Below, in pieces: positions 47,562-56,471 of a stretch of 64,000 bases of DNA. Origin of the DNA: UBA7957 sp965224675 (GTDB taxonomy: Bacteria; Pseudomonadota; Gammaproteobacteria; Granulosicoccales; Granulosicoccaceae). A model generated the notes under the pieces. The model saw nothing but the letters and a program-made list of their open reading frames with translations, did not search any database and had not been told where the DNA came from. Position numbers and translations under genes: made by a program. Numbering within the stretch: position 1 is the first letter of the stretch; every line of letters begins with the position of its first letter. The stretch covers positions 1,116,001 through 1,180,000 of the forward strand of contig CBDDAA010000002.1 of NCBI GenBank assembly GCA_965224675.1, written 5' to 3'.

Positions 47562-48113
47562 ATGGAATCGTTCACAGATGTACAGCCAGGAACATCGTCA
47601 GCAAGGTCCGGCAAGCATCAGTCTGAACTTCTATACAGTATTTTTATACGTTATAATCCTTCGTCATATTTGCGGTTAATCGATGAGATCAATATCTTGG
47701 CGTCTAATAAAGGACGGGCATACTTCACACTTGCTGGTTATCACTTCAATCCCGATGACGTCACTCGTCTGCTTGGCATAGAGCCTACCTCCGTCAACGC
47801 TGCCGGTGCAAACAGCGGATTGGACAAGCCCGTGATCAGTTCGTGGGAGTTATCGACGGATAATATTACTGATGATGTGGACGTTTATGTCTTGACGGAT
47901 ATCATCATTAAGCAACTGGAACCCATTAAGGAAAAAATCCTGCAAGTGATTAAAAGCCACAATCTATCTCCCAGAATTGGCGTGGTCTTGGTTTTGTCTG
48001 TTGATAAAGGTGATTCATGCCCGGACATTGGCTTCGGCGCACGAACGATCCGCTTTCTAGCAGAAATTGGCGCATTTATTAATGTGGAGTATCAACTGTC
48101 CAAACGGGATTGA
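47562..48113 (+). CDS. DUF4279 domain protein
   Basis: From the ATG at 47562 this is 183 residues; in-frame starts at 47403 and a TTG at 47697 are alternatives. The C-terminal ~130 residues match the DUF4279 pattern: AYFTLAGYHFNPDDVTRLLG near the start, then SSWELST, and DIGFGARTIRFLAEIGAF. The family is found near polymorphic toxin loci, sometimes as immunity proteins, and is also common as a lone gene. No toxin gene is visible here. The N-terminal ~45 residues are not part of the domain and may be non-coding. Confidence 0.7.
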   Translation: MESFTDVQPGTSSARSGKHQSELLYSIFIRYNPSSYLRLIDEINILASNKGRAYFTLAGYHFNPDDVTRLLGIEPTSVNAAGANSGLDKPVISSWELSTDNITDDVDVYVLTDIIIKQLEPIKEKILQVIKSHNLSPRIGVVLVLSVDKGDSCPDIGFGARTIRFLAEIGAFINVEYQLSKRD

Positions 48114-48249
48114 TCCTAGTGCCCAGTTAAAAACAACATTTTATATATAATTTGCTTCAGAAGATGTAAAATAGCAAGTATATCGAGCTAGTTTATAGCT
48201 GCAATCTCTTGCAGTGGCTGTCACGATTTTTTTAGTACGAGGCTATATT

Positions 48250-48417
48250 ATGAGCGGTGCCGGACCCAAGACCAGGCCACAAGTTCCTGAAGGCAAAACA
48301 GACCTTCTAACAACTCGTCAGAAGGCCATTACAGAGGGCGCGTTTTTTGTTGGCTATGACACCATCTGGAAACCGTTCCAGAAAGAAGTTCCTTATAAGA
48401 CGCCAAAAAAGCCATAA
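48250..48417 (+). CDS. Small proline/lysine-rich protein
   Basis: These 55 codons start at the ATG at 48250, which follows ACGAGG by a suitable distance. The protein (MSGAGPKTRPQVPEGKTD..., ending YKTPKKP) is basic and hydrophilic. No family recognised. A hairpin at 48424-48449 follows and may end its transcript. Confidence 0.45.
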   Translation: MSGAGPKTRPQVPEGKTDLLTTRQKAITEGAFFVGYDTIWKPFQKEVPYKTPKKP

Positions 48418-48423
48418 CATACA

Positions 48424-48449
48424 GTCGCACGATCGAAAGGTTGTGCGAC
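48424..48449. terminator. Hairpin between convergent genes
   Basis: GTCGCAC (48424-48430) pairs with GTGCGAC (48443-48449); the loop includes GAAA. It lies between the 55-residue gene and the convergent TPR gene. No T run is present. Confidence 0.45.
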
Positions 48450-48534
48450 CACATAATTCGACTCTTACAAAGATTGCATCTACGCGATTTTTGTCAGAAA
48501 GTACTTCAACAATCTCACCTAACGTTCTGGGCAA

Positions 48535-49587
48535 CTAAGCGCTACTGGCTTCACCGTCATTGCCACTAAACGTTTCTATCATTGACTGCGCCTTGGTCAA
48601 CTGTTCCTCGCAATGCTTTAAGCACAGTGGCTGAAGAGCATGGGGAAAACATTCAATAATCAGTTCAAAATCATCTCCCACTTCTTCTGCAATTGCTGAA
48701 TCGTTCGTTAACTCAGCTAGCACACTCCGGGCAGTAGACTTATTTACCCTGCACAGTACTGCCAAATGAAATGGAAGTTGTTGTTCCATACACACAGTCA
48801 ATGCAGTCTCATAAGACCTTATCGCTTCTTCCAAACGTTCAGCATTATCTTCTGATTCAGCCAAATTATGCAGCACGACACCGCGACTGTTATGCGTAGC
48901 AGCCAGCTCAAGCGCATGATTATCCGCATCGTATCCTGCAAGTGCGTTTTTAAATGCGACTACAGATTTTTGCAAGGTGCGATTACCTTTGAGCAGCTTT
49001 CCGTAGACATGGAAACTGGCTCCAAGCTGATACATGGTGGTCGCCCATTCCAAAGGCATTTGTTCACGGGTCCATTCGAGTAGCGCGTTAGTATAGGCAT
49101 CGACGGATTTTTTCAATAATTTCGAGTCGCCCAGTTGTCTACCCAGAGCCTGTGCTGCGGTACCCAGGTTATATTGTGTTCTCGCCCAGTCCTGAGGTGT
49201 ATTTTCCTGAGTAAGCTCTTCAAGCGCTCTGTTAAATGACAGGATTGCCCTTTCAAATAAATCATCATCACTCAGTTGTTGCCCAAGTGCAGCCAAAATA
49301 TTGCCCAGACTGTTCTGTATCGTCGCCCATTCCAAAGGCGCTTGCTCACGCGATCTCTCAGTCAGTATTGACTCAAGCGTCTCACGTGCAGATTCGAGAA
49401 TATTTGTGTTGAAACGGTGCTGCTCAAAATTGCCGCGCGTATGAATAAAATTATCCTGCACGGCAACACCAGTATCTGGAGTATCGTCTATTGCGTCTTG
49501 ATCACTCAGTAAACTTTTATAGTGATCAATTGCTTTTACCAGCTCACTATTGTTCGGGTAAAAAATATAATTATTGGAGAATTTCAT
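48535..49587 (-). CDS. TPR repeat protein
   Basis: The protein is 350 residues from the ATG at 49587, which overlaps the end of the SlyD-like gene by 17 bases. It contains repeated tetratricopeptide units of the type PLEWATxxxxLG around residues 80, 130, 180 and 230. The longest conserved forms are EQAPLEWATIQNSLGNILAAL and EQMPLEWATTMYQLGASF. It is a soluble scaffold for protein contacts. Coupling to the isomerase gene upstream suggests a folding or assembly role in the same pathway, perhaps for the neighbouring APS reductase; this last point is inference. Confidence 0.8.
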   Translation of the reverse strand: MKFSNNYIFYPNNSELVKAIDHYKSLLSDQDAIDDTPDTGVAVQDNFIHTRGNFEQHRFNTNILESARETLESILTERSREQAPLEWATIQNSLGNILAALGQQLSDDDLFERAILSFNRALEELTQENTPQDWARTQYNLGTAAQALGRQLGDSKLLKKSVDAYTNALLEWTREQMPLEWATTMYQLGASFHVYGKLLKGNRTLQKSVVAFKNALAGYDADNHALELAATHNSRGVVLHNLAESEDNAERLEEAIRSYETALTVCMEQQLPFHLAVLCRVNKSTARSVLAELTNDSAIAEEVGDDFELIIECFPHALQPLCLKHCEEQLTKAQSMIETFSGNDGEASSA

Positions 49588-50071
49588 TGAGATCCGGATC
49601 GGCGCTAACGGCACCGCCAAGGTCGAGTTCTTCATCGGTAGCATCACGCACTGTTAAAATATCCAGCGTGAAAACCACTTCTCTACCACACAGCGGATTA
49701 TTACCGTCTACTGTCAACGTCTTGTCATCAAATCGGGTGACGATGAAATTTTTAGGCTTACCTTTATCATTTTCCATAGTGATTGTCATACCAACTTCAC
49801 GATATTCCTCGGGAACATTTTCAATATTATCGGTAAACACCAAAGATTCATCTCTCTGCCCATACAGTTGATCACAATCAATCGGTACTTCTATGACATC
49901 ACCCACCATTTTTCCAGCCAGTTCTTTCGTGACTTGTTCAGACAAAACATCATTTACGCCATGAACATAACCCAGTGGATAATCGACAGTGACGAGTACA
50001 TCGCCGGTTTTTACATCGACGACCTTATAAGTTAATTCAACGTATTTTTCGTTTTCTATTGTTTTTGACAT
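49571..50071 (-). CDS. SlyD-like FKBP-type peptidyl-prolyl isomerase
   Basis: The protein is 166 residues from the ATG at 50071. It has the SlyD layout: an FKBP half (VELTYKVVD, then DYPLGYVHGVNDVLSEQ), an inserted flap region (EVPIDCDQLYG to the middle), and the closing NNPLCGREVVFTLDILTVRDATDEEL. SlyD proteins catalyse prolyl isomerisation and act as chaperones. The His-rich metal-binding tail of E. coli SlyD is absent. It is cytoplasmic. Flanked by a TPR gene and a hypothetical gene downstream of aprA. Confidence 0.85.
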   Translation of the reverse strand: MSKTIENEKYVELTYKVVDVKTGDVLVTVDYPLGYVHGVNDVLSEQVTKELAGKMVGDVIEVPIDCDQLYGQRDESLVFTDNIENVPEEYREVGMTITMENDKGKPKNFIVTRFDDKTLTVDGNNPLCGREVVFTLDILTVRDATDEELDLGGAVSADPDLNEILQ

Positions 50072-50087
50072 AACACGAACGCCTGTT

Positions 50088-50438
50088 TTAGAAAAGCGTA
50101 GCACCAAATATCTTTACCTTGTCCTTTTCATAACCCAGCACCAGTCTACCCAACCATTCACCATCTTTTTTGCTATTTCTCTGTTTATAGAGAATCGTGA
50201 CATACTCACCACGACGTATCATGCCAAGATATTCGTAATCATCAGACAAGTTTTTTGTCAATTCACTTCTTGCAAACTGTTTGCCCATCTCGATTTCATT
50301 TGCACCCATCATCATCGAAGCAGAAAAAAGTCGAGTGAAAGCACCATAATTTTCTTCATTGGAGTATTTGACAAGATCAGCCCACATTGGGTGCGCCAAG
50401 TCTAAAATCTCTTTATCTGTTTTTTCGAGTATGTTCAT
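50088..50438 (-). CDS. Hypothetical protein after the apr operon
   Basis: This 116-residue soluble protein has a helical N-terminal half (ADLVKYSNEENYGAFTRLF) and a beta-rich C-terminal half (GEWLGRLVLGYEKDKVKIFG), a layout like small NTF2-type folds. Not recognised beyond that. It is the first gene of a minus-strand trio (this gene, SlyD-like, TPR) that begins just past the aprA terminator. Confidence 0.55.
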   Translation of the reverse strand: MNILEKTDKEILDLAHPMWADLVKYSNEENYGAFTRLFSASMMMGANEIEMGKQFARSELTKNLSDDYEYLGMIRRGEYVTILYKQRNSKKDGEWLGRLVLGYEKDKVKIFGATLF

Positions 50439-50500
50439 ATCTTTCTATCTAAATATTAATTGCAATAACTATACTACTTAATTTTAATCACCTTTAATAA

Positions 50501-50533
50501 AAAAAGACCAACGACTTGCTTGTTGGTCTTTTT
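50501..50533. terminator. Rho-independent terminator of the aprMBA operon
   Basis: AAAAAGACCAAC (50501-50512) pairs perfectly with GTTGGTCTTTTT (50522-50533) around a 9-base loop. The A/T-flanked stem works in both directions. It lies 30 bases beyond the aprA stop. Confidence 0.85.
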
Positions 50534-50562
50534 CAGTGCTCGTAAAAATTAAATCCAAATAT

Positions 50563-52443
50563 TTACGAGGTCTTATCTTCACTATCACTTACCAAGTGGT
50601 AAAGAGGCGCCTTCTCCATGGTATATTCACCTGATTCGCGATCACGCTGAGAAACGGTTAATACATGCCAGTTGTCATCATCCAGCTTCATGTGGTCACC
50701 ACGGTAATAGTAGCCAGGCCAACGTGTTTCCTTACGGAACAATGTATGTTGGAAAACACTCTCAGAAGTAAGGTAACGGTGCTTCAGTTCCCATGCACGA
50801 AGTAGTTCATGGATATCTTCAGCAGCAATATTTTCAAGATCTTCCCCAAAAACCCCCATCTTCTTAAGACCGATTTGTAGAAGCTTCTCGTTGGTCATGT
50901 AGTTAACACCAAAACCACCACAGTACTCGTCCATCATCTTCTGCAGACGATCAAGGCCCTGTCTTGGATTGATGTAATTTGGATTAACATCGCCAGCAAC
51001 AATTTCGTTACGATAAACAGTATACGTTTCCATTGGCTTGTAGATCTTGGTCTTAAGATCTGCAATCTGCTTCTCAGAAACCCGAATGCCTTCTGCCTTG
51101 CCATCATCAACATATTGACAGGCGGCTTTAGCCGCCAGGCGACCTTCAGTGAAAGAGCCTGATGAGAATGCGTGTGGTGTACCACCCACAGCATCACCCG
51201 CGCCAAACAAACCTTCGACTGTAGTCATACGGTTGTAGCCCCAAAAATATTCATCTGGAGAGACATCTTCCGGACCTGAGCACCATGCACCACAACCCGT
51301 TGCGTGTGAACCCATTACGTAAGGCTCAGATGTAGTCAATTCAGGGTTTTCGTATTTCGGATCTACATCGGTAGAAGCCCAAAGTACCGCCTGACCAATG
51401 GTCATGCCTAAGAAGTTGTGCCAGCCAATCTCTTCAAGGTGCGGGTCCTGGAATGCTTCCATCGTTACCATGTGAATTGGACCGCGACCGGCATTCACCT
51501 CATTGATAAATGCATGGTTACGTAAACAAGTCGGGATCGGTTTGTGAGACAAATGCTGATTCTCTGTATCCAGATACTCTTTGCCTACCATTTCCGTTAG
51601 CGCCGGGAACCACTTTGATTCGTACTCTTCACCCATACCATTTTGTGTATAAGTCTTAAGGTGTAAGAAGTATGCGCCTACGGGACCGTAACCATCCTTA
51701 AAGCGAGCCAGTACGATACGGTTTTCCATTTGCGTCATTTTCGCGCCTGCATCGATCATAAGGCCATATGCAGAACCCGATGACCAGGGTGCATACCAAA
51801 CACGACCTGCACCTTCACCGACTGAACGCGGCTTGAAGATGTTGGATGCGCCGCCGGCACCACAAATAACCGTCTTGGACTTGAATACGTGGTAATTCCC
51901 AGTACGCACATTGAAGCCTACAGCACCCGCGATGCGGTTCTCTTTGGCGTCATCCATTAACAAATGGGTTACGCAGATACGGTTGAATACCTTGTCTGCT
52001 GATTTTTTCGCTGCTTCTGCAACAATCGGCTTGTATGATTCACCGTGAATCATGATCTGCCAGCGTCCTTCACGCAGATATTGACCGGTCTTCTCGTCTT
52101 TCATAATGGGCAGACCCCAGTCTTCAAACTGGTGGACAGCGGAATCAACGTGGCGCGCCATATCAAAGGCCAGATCCTCACGCACCATGCCCATCAGATC
52201 CATACGTGCATAACGGACGTGATCTTCCGGATTGTTCTCACCCCAGCGTGTACCCATGTAACAGTTGATAGCATAAAGACCCTGGGCTACCGCACCAGAG
52301 CGGTCGATGTTGGCTTTTTCAGCAATGACAATTTTCTTGTTCTTGCCCCAAAATCTTGCTTCGAATGCCGCACCCGTACCGCCTAAACCAGCACCAACGA
52401 CTAAGACATCAATATCGTCTTCAATAATTGTCTTGTAAGCCAT
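50563..52443 (-). CDS. aprA: APS reductase alpha subunit
   Basis: This 626-residue flavoprotein has the FAD-binding start DVLVVGAGLGGTGAAFEARF (about residues 12-31), then EKANIDRSGAVAQGLYAINC. The FAD/substrate segments GGASNIFKPRSVGEGAGR and GLFGAGDAVGGTPHAFSSGS follow, and the Arg/Trp-rich end RWPGYYYRGDH is typical of AprA. In the oxidising direction it converts sulfite plus AMP to APS. Its ATG overlaps the aprB stop (TAATG), so translation is coupled. Together with aprB and aprM this is the lineage associated with AprM. Confidence 0.97.
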   Translation of the reverse strand: MAYKTIIEDDIDVLVVGAGLGGTGAAFEARFWGKNKKIVIAEKANIDRSGAVAQGLYAINCYMGTRWGENNPEDHVRYARMDLMGMVREDLAFDMARHVDSAVHQFEDWGLPIMKDEKTGQYLREGRWQIMIHGESYKPIVAEAAKKSADKVFNRICVTHLLMDDAKENRIAGAVGFNVRTGNYHVFKSKTVICGAGGASNIFKPRSVGEGAGRVWYAPWSSGSAYGLMIDAGAKMTQMENRIVLARFKDGYGPVGAYFLHLKTYTQNGMGEEYESKWFPALTEMVGKEYLDTENQHLSHKPIPTCLRNHAFINEVNAGRGPIHMVTMEAFQDPHLEEIGWHNFLGMTIGQAVLWASTDVDPKYENPELTTSEPYVMGSHATGCGAWCSGPEDVSPDEYFWGYNRMTTVEGLFGAGDAVGGTPHAFSSGSFTEGRLAAKAACQYVDDGKAEGIRVSEKQIADLKTKIYKPMETYTVYRNEIVAGDVNPNYINPRQGLDRLQKMMDEYCGGFGVNYMTNEKLLQIGLKKMGVFGEDLENIAAEDIHELLRAWELKHRYLTSESVFQHTLFRKETRWPGYYYRGDHMKLDDDNWHVLTVSQRDRESGEYTMEKAPLYHLVSDSEDKTS

Positions 52444-52925
52444 TAGTAGTAAACCCCTTCTTTAAGTTTCAAGCCATTTGATTGCAGCGTAGGTAAAGCA
52501 CTGTCATTCATACTGACATACTTAGGCTCTTTATATAAAAGCTGGCCATCACGCATTTCATCACTTGGTCCTGCTTCGTCAGCTAGCTTTGGCTGTTCCG
52601 AACCCCAGGGCTTAGTCGTGATTGGCGCCAGTAGATCCATGTCTTTTTTACCGTTACGGAATTTAATGCGCCATGCAATGGTGCCTTTTTCTTCATCACG
52701 AAGCACTCGTACCGAGTGGCCCAGTGGAGCGAAATCTGCGTAGCCACGCACATCAATCGCCTGATGAGGGCAGGCTTTTACACAGGAGTAACACTCCCAG
52801 CACATGTTGGGTTCAATGTTGTAAGCACGTCGAAGTGTTTTATCAATGTGCATGATATCTGACGGACAGATGTCGACGCACTCACCACAACCATCACAAC
52901 GAGTCATATATACAAAAGTTGGCAT
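52443..52925 (-). CDS. aprB: APS reductase beta subunit
   Basis: This 160-residue protein has eight cluster cysteines: C10, C13, C16, C20 (CDGCGECVDIC) and C42, C45, C48, C52 (CWECYSCVKAC), binding two [4Fe-4S] clusters. The C-terminal tail (GLKLKEGVYY) wraps the alpha subunit in known structures. It passes electrons from the AprA flavin to the membrane partner. The first cluster lacks the CKG insert seen in the relic at 25961, which shows two different aprB lineages in one genome. Confidence 0.96.
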   Translation of the reverse strand: MPTFVYMTRCDGCGECVDICPSDIMHIDKTLRRAYNIEPNMCWECYSCVKACPHQAIDVRGYADFAPLGHSVRVLRDEEKGTIAWRIKFRNGKKDMDLLAPITTKPWGSEQPKLADEAGPSDEMRDGQLLYKEPKYVSMNDSALPTLQSNGLKLKEGVYY

Positions 52926-52958
52926 AATATCTGTCTCTTTAAATTAGTTAAATAACTG

Positions 52959-53125
52959 CTAGGGGCCTGTCGGACTTAGGAAATCGTAGCGAGGGAAAGC
53001 CAATTTGAGTCCATTTTTTTGTTCATTTGAGGCGAATAGCCAGCCTATTTAACGAAAATGAACAGAAAAATGGGCCAAAAGGGCTTTTCCGCAGTAGATT
53101 CATCCTAAGTCCGACAGGCGCCTAG
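52959..53125. repeat. 167-bp snap-back repeat inside the apr operon
   Basis: Arms CTAGGGGCCTGTCGGACTTA (from 52959) and its inverse ending GCGCCTAG (53125) match over 23 bases with one mismatch. A second inner stem (CCATTTTT...TTCATT with AATGAACAGAAAAATGG) and GGAAAGCC/GGGCTTTTCC make the whole element one long hairpin. It lies between aprM and aprB. Its right CTAG supplies the TAG stop of aprM. It could partly terminate transcription inside the operon. Confidence 0.8.
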
Positions 53126-53976
53126 TAGTGGTTTGGTGCTTCGCGCTTAATACCTAGACCCATGTTGGGTGGATTGTCGCCCATATATTGCGGAATATCT
53201 GGAAACCTTGCCTGTACGGCAGGATCTGACAGAACGTAATCAGCGGGCAGATTCTCTCTTGATCCATCAGCTTTGGTTATCTTCTTCTGATAAGCTGCGG
53301 CAGGCTTGAAGAACATATGAGCAAACTTCGACCACAGTACACTGGCAAACAGCGTCGTGCTGGCGGCGATGAACAAAACGAAGGACACGGCTGTCCATGC
53401 TCCCATACCAGTGGACTGCTGCATAAAGGACCAGATCAATCCGAAGGTCGCGGTTGCGAGCAGCGAGACAATAAACAAGTCCGCACGTTCCAGCTGATAC
53501 CAACGAACACCTTCGGCAGCCACATCAACCCGGATAGCAAACCAAAACCAGTACCCACCAAAGCAAAGCATTAATGCGCCGACGTGCCACAGTAGAGGCA
53601 GGATGATCGGGGTAGCAGTCTCTGGTGTTGGATAGGCAAAAATCATAATGGCGGTTGTAGCAACGAATATGATGAAGCCATACATGGTAAAAAGATGGGA
53701 AATCCTGCGTTTTTTATTGCAGAACTCGGAAGAAGTTAGCACTTCGCTTGCTACCGTTTGAATTGCAAGCGATACTTTTTCTCCAGCACCCACGGTACGT
53801 TTAGCACTCTTCTGCGCTTTTTTCGCATTTTCGAAAAAGTACTGCGCGCTCTTCTTATGAATCATGTCAAGTATTGTTCCGCCTATGACCAGGAGGCACA
53901 TCAAAATGACATAGATCTGCATGGCAATGGGCGGGATGAACGCAGTAAGTTCAGAGAAGGGATTACTGATGAACAT
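53122..53976 (-). CDS. aprM: AprM-like membrane anchor of APS reductase
   Basis: This 284-residue membrane protein has about five to six helices and begins with a predicted N-terminal helix (IAMQIYVILMCLLVIGG). A loop contains CNKKRRISHLFTMYGFI, as in the heterodisulfide/nitrate-reductase-gamma-like anchors. In sulfur oxidisers with this apr lineage AprM links AprBA to the quinone pool. It is the first gene of the operon; a snap-back repeat separates it from aprB. The TAG stop comes from that repeat. Confidence 0.85.
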   Translation of the reverse strand: MFISNPFSELTAFIPPIAMQIYVILMCLLVIGGTILDMIHKKSAQYFFENAKKAQKSAKRTVGAGEKVSLAIQTVASEVLTSSEFCNKKRRISHLFTMYGFIIFVATTAIMIFAYPTPETATPIILPLLWHVGALMLCFGGYWFWFAIRVDVAAEGVRWYQLERADLFIVSLLATATFGLIWSFMQQSTGMGAWTAVSFVLFIAASTTLFASVLWSKFAHMFFKPAAAYQKKITKADGSRENLPADYVLSDPAVQARFPDIPQYMGDNPPNMGLGIKREAPNHY

Positions 53977-54318
53977 TATATTGATCTCCTCAGATATTGT
54001 TGTAACAAATGCAATTTTGTACGATAATTTTGATCATTTAAACCTAAATATTTTATGTGTGGTATAAATAATATTTATTCAACTAGGTCATCTTTAGTGC
54101 TTATCGAGATTTATACGTACAACCCAAATGCAGTGACTACATGTTACAGAGTCTGATTTAATATTCGACTTAGCTGTCAAATTGCGAAAATCATCCTGCT
54201 AGCAACATTGATTGACTTCACTCTTCAAGAGGAAGGATTGATGTAAATCCATTAATTCAGAAGTCATAATGTATATAATTCGTATTAATATTAATTGAGT
54301 TATATTTAAAATATTCTT
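53977..54318. other. Promoter region of the apr operon
   Basis: This 342-base AT-rich gap between aprM (minus) and the TonB receptor stub (plus) should contain the apr promoter. No recognisable operator. Confidence 0.4.
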
Positions 54319-54565
54319 ATGCTGTATCAATCATGTCAATTCTGGATTACAAGTATATTGCTGGTTGGTTTTGGCTGCTTACCCATTGTTGTAAATGCGC
54401 AGGACCGACCGACGGCACTCGATAAGATTTCGGTTGTCTCTACAGCAACCCGCACCGAGCAACGGGTAGAAGGGGTCACAGCTTCAGTGGTTGAGATTGA
54501 TGCAGAAGAAATAGAGAAAAGCGGTGTGCAAACCCTCAAGGATGTGTTTAACAACACACCGGGTC
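54319..54565 (+). pseudogene. TonB-dependent receptor, N-terminal stub
   Basis: A signal peptide (to about VNAQ) and the first part of a plug domain (ISVVSTATRTEQRVEG, then SGVQTLKDVFNNTPG) are present. After NNTPG (near residue 80) the sequence turns into an IS91-family transposase fragment. The remaining ~600 residues of the receptor are absent from the window. It is therefore dead. The gene once lay divergent from aprM. Confidence 0.82.
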
Positions 54566-54572
54566 ACATGCC

Positions 54573-55549
54573 TGCGACCATAGAAGCTGCCCACATTGTC
54601 AAGCCCATGATAGCCAGCGATGGCTGGACAATCAACTCAAAAAACAAGTACCGGCGACTTACTTTCTACTCACCTTTTCGGTAACTGCTCCTGCGTTACT
54701 CTACCTCCTGCATCCATGCAGTCGACGTTACCGGCAGAACTCAGAACGCTCGCATGGCAGCATCAGCGATTACTCTACGCGTTGCTCATCCAGTGCGCCT
54801 GGCATACGCTTCTTGCATTCTCTAAAAATGATAAACAACTTCAGGGCATACCCGGTGCCATTGCGGTTTTGCATACCCATTCTCGTCGCCTGGATTACCA
54901 CCCACATGTTCACTTAGTGATGCCGGGGGCCGCTATTGATGTACTCAATAGACTCTGGCGAACAAAGACGAGTCAGGGTGATAACACGGCCTATCTATTT
55001 AATCAGTTCGCTTTGGCTAAGGTATTTCGCGCCAAAATGCTGACTGCCCTTAACAAAGCGGGTCTGCTCATGCCTGTACAGATTCCCTATAAATGGGTAG
55101 TAAACTGCAAATCCGTTGGCTCGGGTGAGAAAGCCCTGACCTATCTGGGCCGTTACCTCTACAAGGGGGTCATACAGGAGAAGGATATTGTGGCTTGTAA
55201 AGACGGTCAGGTCAGTTTCCGGTATCGGGACAGTAAAACAAAGCAGCTGAAGATCCGAACCGTCTCGGGCGTCAAATTCTTATGGCTGAGCCTCAGACAC
55301 GTGCTGCCCAGAGGCTTTCGACGTGCCCGTAACTTTGGCTTTTTACACCCCAACAGTAAACGTTCAATCACACTATTGCAGTATCTGTTCGGCTTTGACC
55401 GAAATAAGACATTAACCCTAATTTACAAAACGACCCCACTTTATCTGTCAATATTGTGGGGCTTTGATGAATATCACCCGTACCCGCATAGCGCCATCGG
55501 CTCTAGCGACACTTGTACCCACATAACACAAGAGATGATCATTTGCTGA
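54573..55549 (+). pseudogene. IS91-family (Y2, HUH) transposase fragment
   Basis: The relic begins within the zinc-ribbon (CDHRSCPHCQAHDSQRWLDNQ) and lacks the N-terminal ~60 residues. After PATYFLLTF a ~50-base block (54678-54727) interrupts the frame, then LPAELRTLAWQHQRLLYALL resumes. The HUH motif (DYHPHVHLVMPG) and the two-tyrosine motif (YLGRYLYKG) are intact. No clear IS91 oriIS or terIS is visible. It cannot make a full protein. It sits between the TonB stub and the decayed integron. Confidence 0.8.
54678..54732. repeat. Short palindromic insertion inside the IS91 relic
   Basis: About 50 bases, bounded by GGTAAC and GTTACC, with inner GCATCCATGC, interrupt the transposase between TF and LPAEL. 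Removing 54678-54727 restores the family sequence. It looks like a small REP-type unit inserted into a dead IS. Confidence 0.65.
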
Positions 55550-55782
55550 TGTAACCGAATACAAAAAACCAGAACAGCTGCTAAAAAATCAGGTATTACG
55601 CCCTGTGGGATTCACTCGGCTTTGATGGGTGTATAATGCACACATTGTCGCCAATTTTAGCTTTGTTTTGCTGCAATGGTTATGTTCCAGGCTGGTTATT
55701 GAGAGTCGTAGTAAACCACACTCTTCAATACATGTTAGACCCCTGAAGATGTTTTCTATTAAAGTACCATTACCTCGGGCTT

Positions 55783-55844
55783 GTCCAACAAACGGTTCAG
55801 ATTCTGGCTCGTCCCTCGCAGGAATCTAGCCTTATTCGTTATAC
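55783..55844 (-). repeat. attC site of an integron cassette
   Basis: Read on the minus strand, it starts with GTATAAC (55844-55838) and ends with GTTGGAC (55789-55783), a consensus GTTRRRY core, 62 bases apart. An imperfect inner stem pairs TAGATTC with GAATCT. The core at the other end of the cassette (GTTATAC at 56319-56313) is the exact complement of GTATAAC, as in a real cassette after circle closure. The RDD gene's stop lies within GTATAAC, which is common in cassettes. Confidence 0.7.
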
Positions 55845-56318
55845 CTGATCTTCAAATTTGACTGGCTCAGATTTATTACTTCTAATTACTACGGTACCAG
55901 CAAGTTTGTCATGCCAACCTTGTTTTCGTTTATCAATTCCAACCCATATGATTCCAAGAAATAATGGGAGCATAGAAACATAGTAACTAAGATAACGTCC
56001 TATGAATTGACCTGTAGACGGAGTACCTCCAGTTTTTGCATCCACTATGGTTAGCTTTGTTGCCATTTTTCCAGGAGTAGCTGATTTATAAACCCAGAAA
56101 ATAATAACAGCAATTGCGGGCAATATATAATTGAACAAGACATCCCAAAAACCTTGAACAAAAGACTCGCTCACCCAGTAACCAGTGCCATATATAGCAG
56201 TGAGGATTGGCAGAATTATTATTAGAATTAATATTGAATCTATTATTGCTGCTCCAGTTCTAATCCAAAAACCTGCATATTCCTGTTCATTCATGCTTGT
56301 ATTCTCCTAAAGGTATAA
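55789..56318 (-). mobile_element. Integron gene cassette (530 bp) carrying an RDD gene
   Basis: Its boundaries are set by the G|TT cut of GTTATAC (56319-56313) and of GTTGGAC (55789). The gene fills nearly all of it, in the orientation away from intI, as first-position cassettes do. It carries no promoter of its own that I can see. Confidence 0.65.
55839..56294 (-). CDS. RDD family membrane protein in an integron cassette
   Basis: This 151-residue protein starts GFWIRTGAAIIDSILILI, with an Arg and an Asp at the family positions, and the later ATPGKMATKLTIVDAKTG motif. Three hydrophobic segments are present (residues ~15-35, 55-75, 105-125). RDD proteins are small inner-membrane proteins; some are implicated in ion transport, but most have no known function. 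The gene is complete and sits in a cassette with its stop in attC. Confidence 0.88.
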   Translation of the reverse strand: MNEQEYAGFWIRTGAAIIDSILILIIILPILTAIYGTGYWVSESFVQGFWDVLFNYILPAIAVIIFWVYKSATPGKMATKLTIVDAKTGGTPSTGQFIGRYLSYYVSMLPLFLGIIWVGIDKRKQGWHDKLAGTVVIRSNKSEPVKFEDQV

Positions 56319-56471
56319 CGCTATAATTGGACGTCAAAATGACATGATATAACACATCGATTTGACGTATAATCCCAACCGGGTAACGTATGCCCCTGAT
56401 TTTACAACAACACCCCGTGAAATTACATTAGTACGAAAGTAAATTCACAATCAGTCAAGGATGACAAAGCA
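56319..56471. other. Probable attI region and intI leader
   Basis: This is the stretch between the first cassette boundary and the intI relic, where attI and the cassette promoter lie in integrons. The core GTTATAC on the minus strand is at its edge. I did not identify the weaker attI sites. Confidence 0.45.

Noticed and set aside
47348..47614. 88-codon minus-strand frame opposite the DUF4279 leader
   Set aside because: Overlaps the plus-strand frame and a hairpin; composition is plausible for a remnant, but no family could be named and no ribosome site is seen.
55550..55782. Second integron cassette beyond the first attC
   Set aside because: A GTCTAAC core-like heptamer occurs on the minus strand, but no matching second core at a proper distance and no gene in the stretch.
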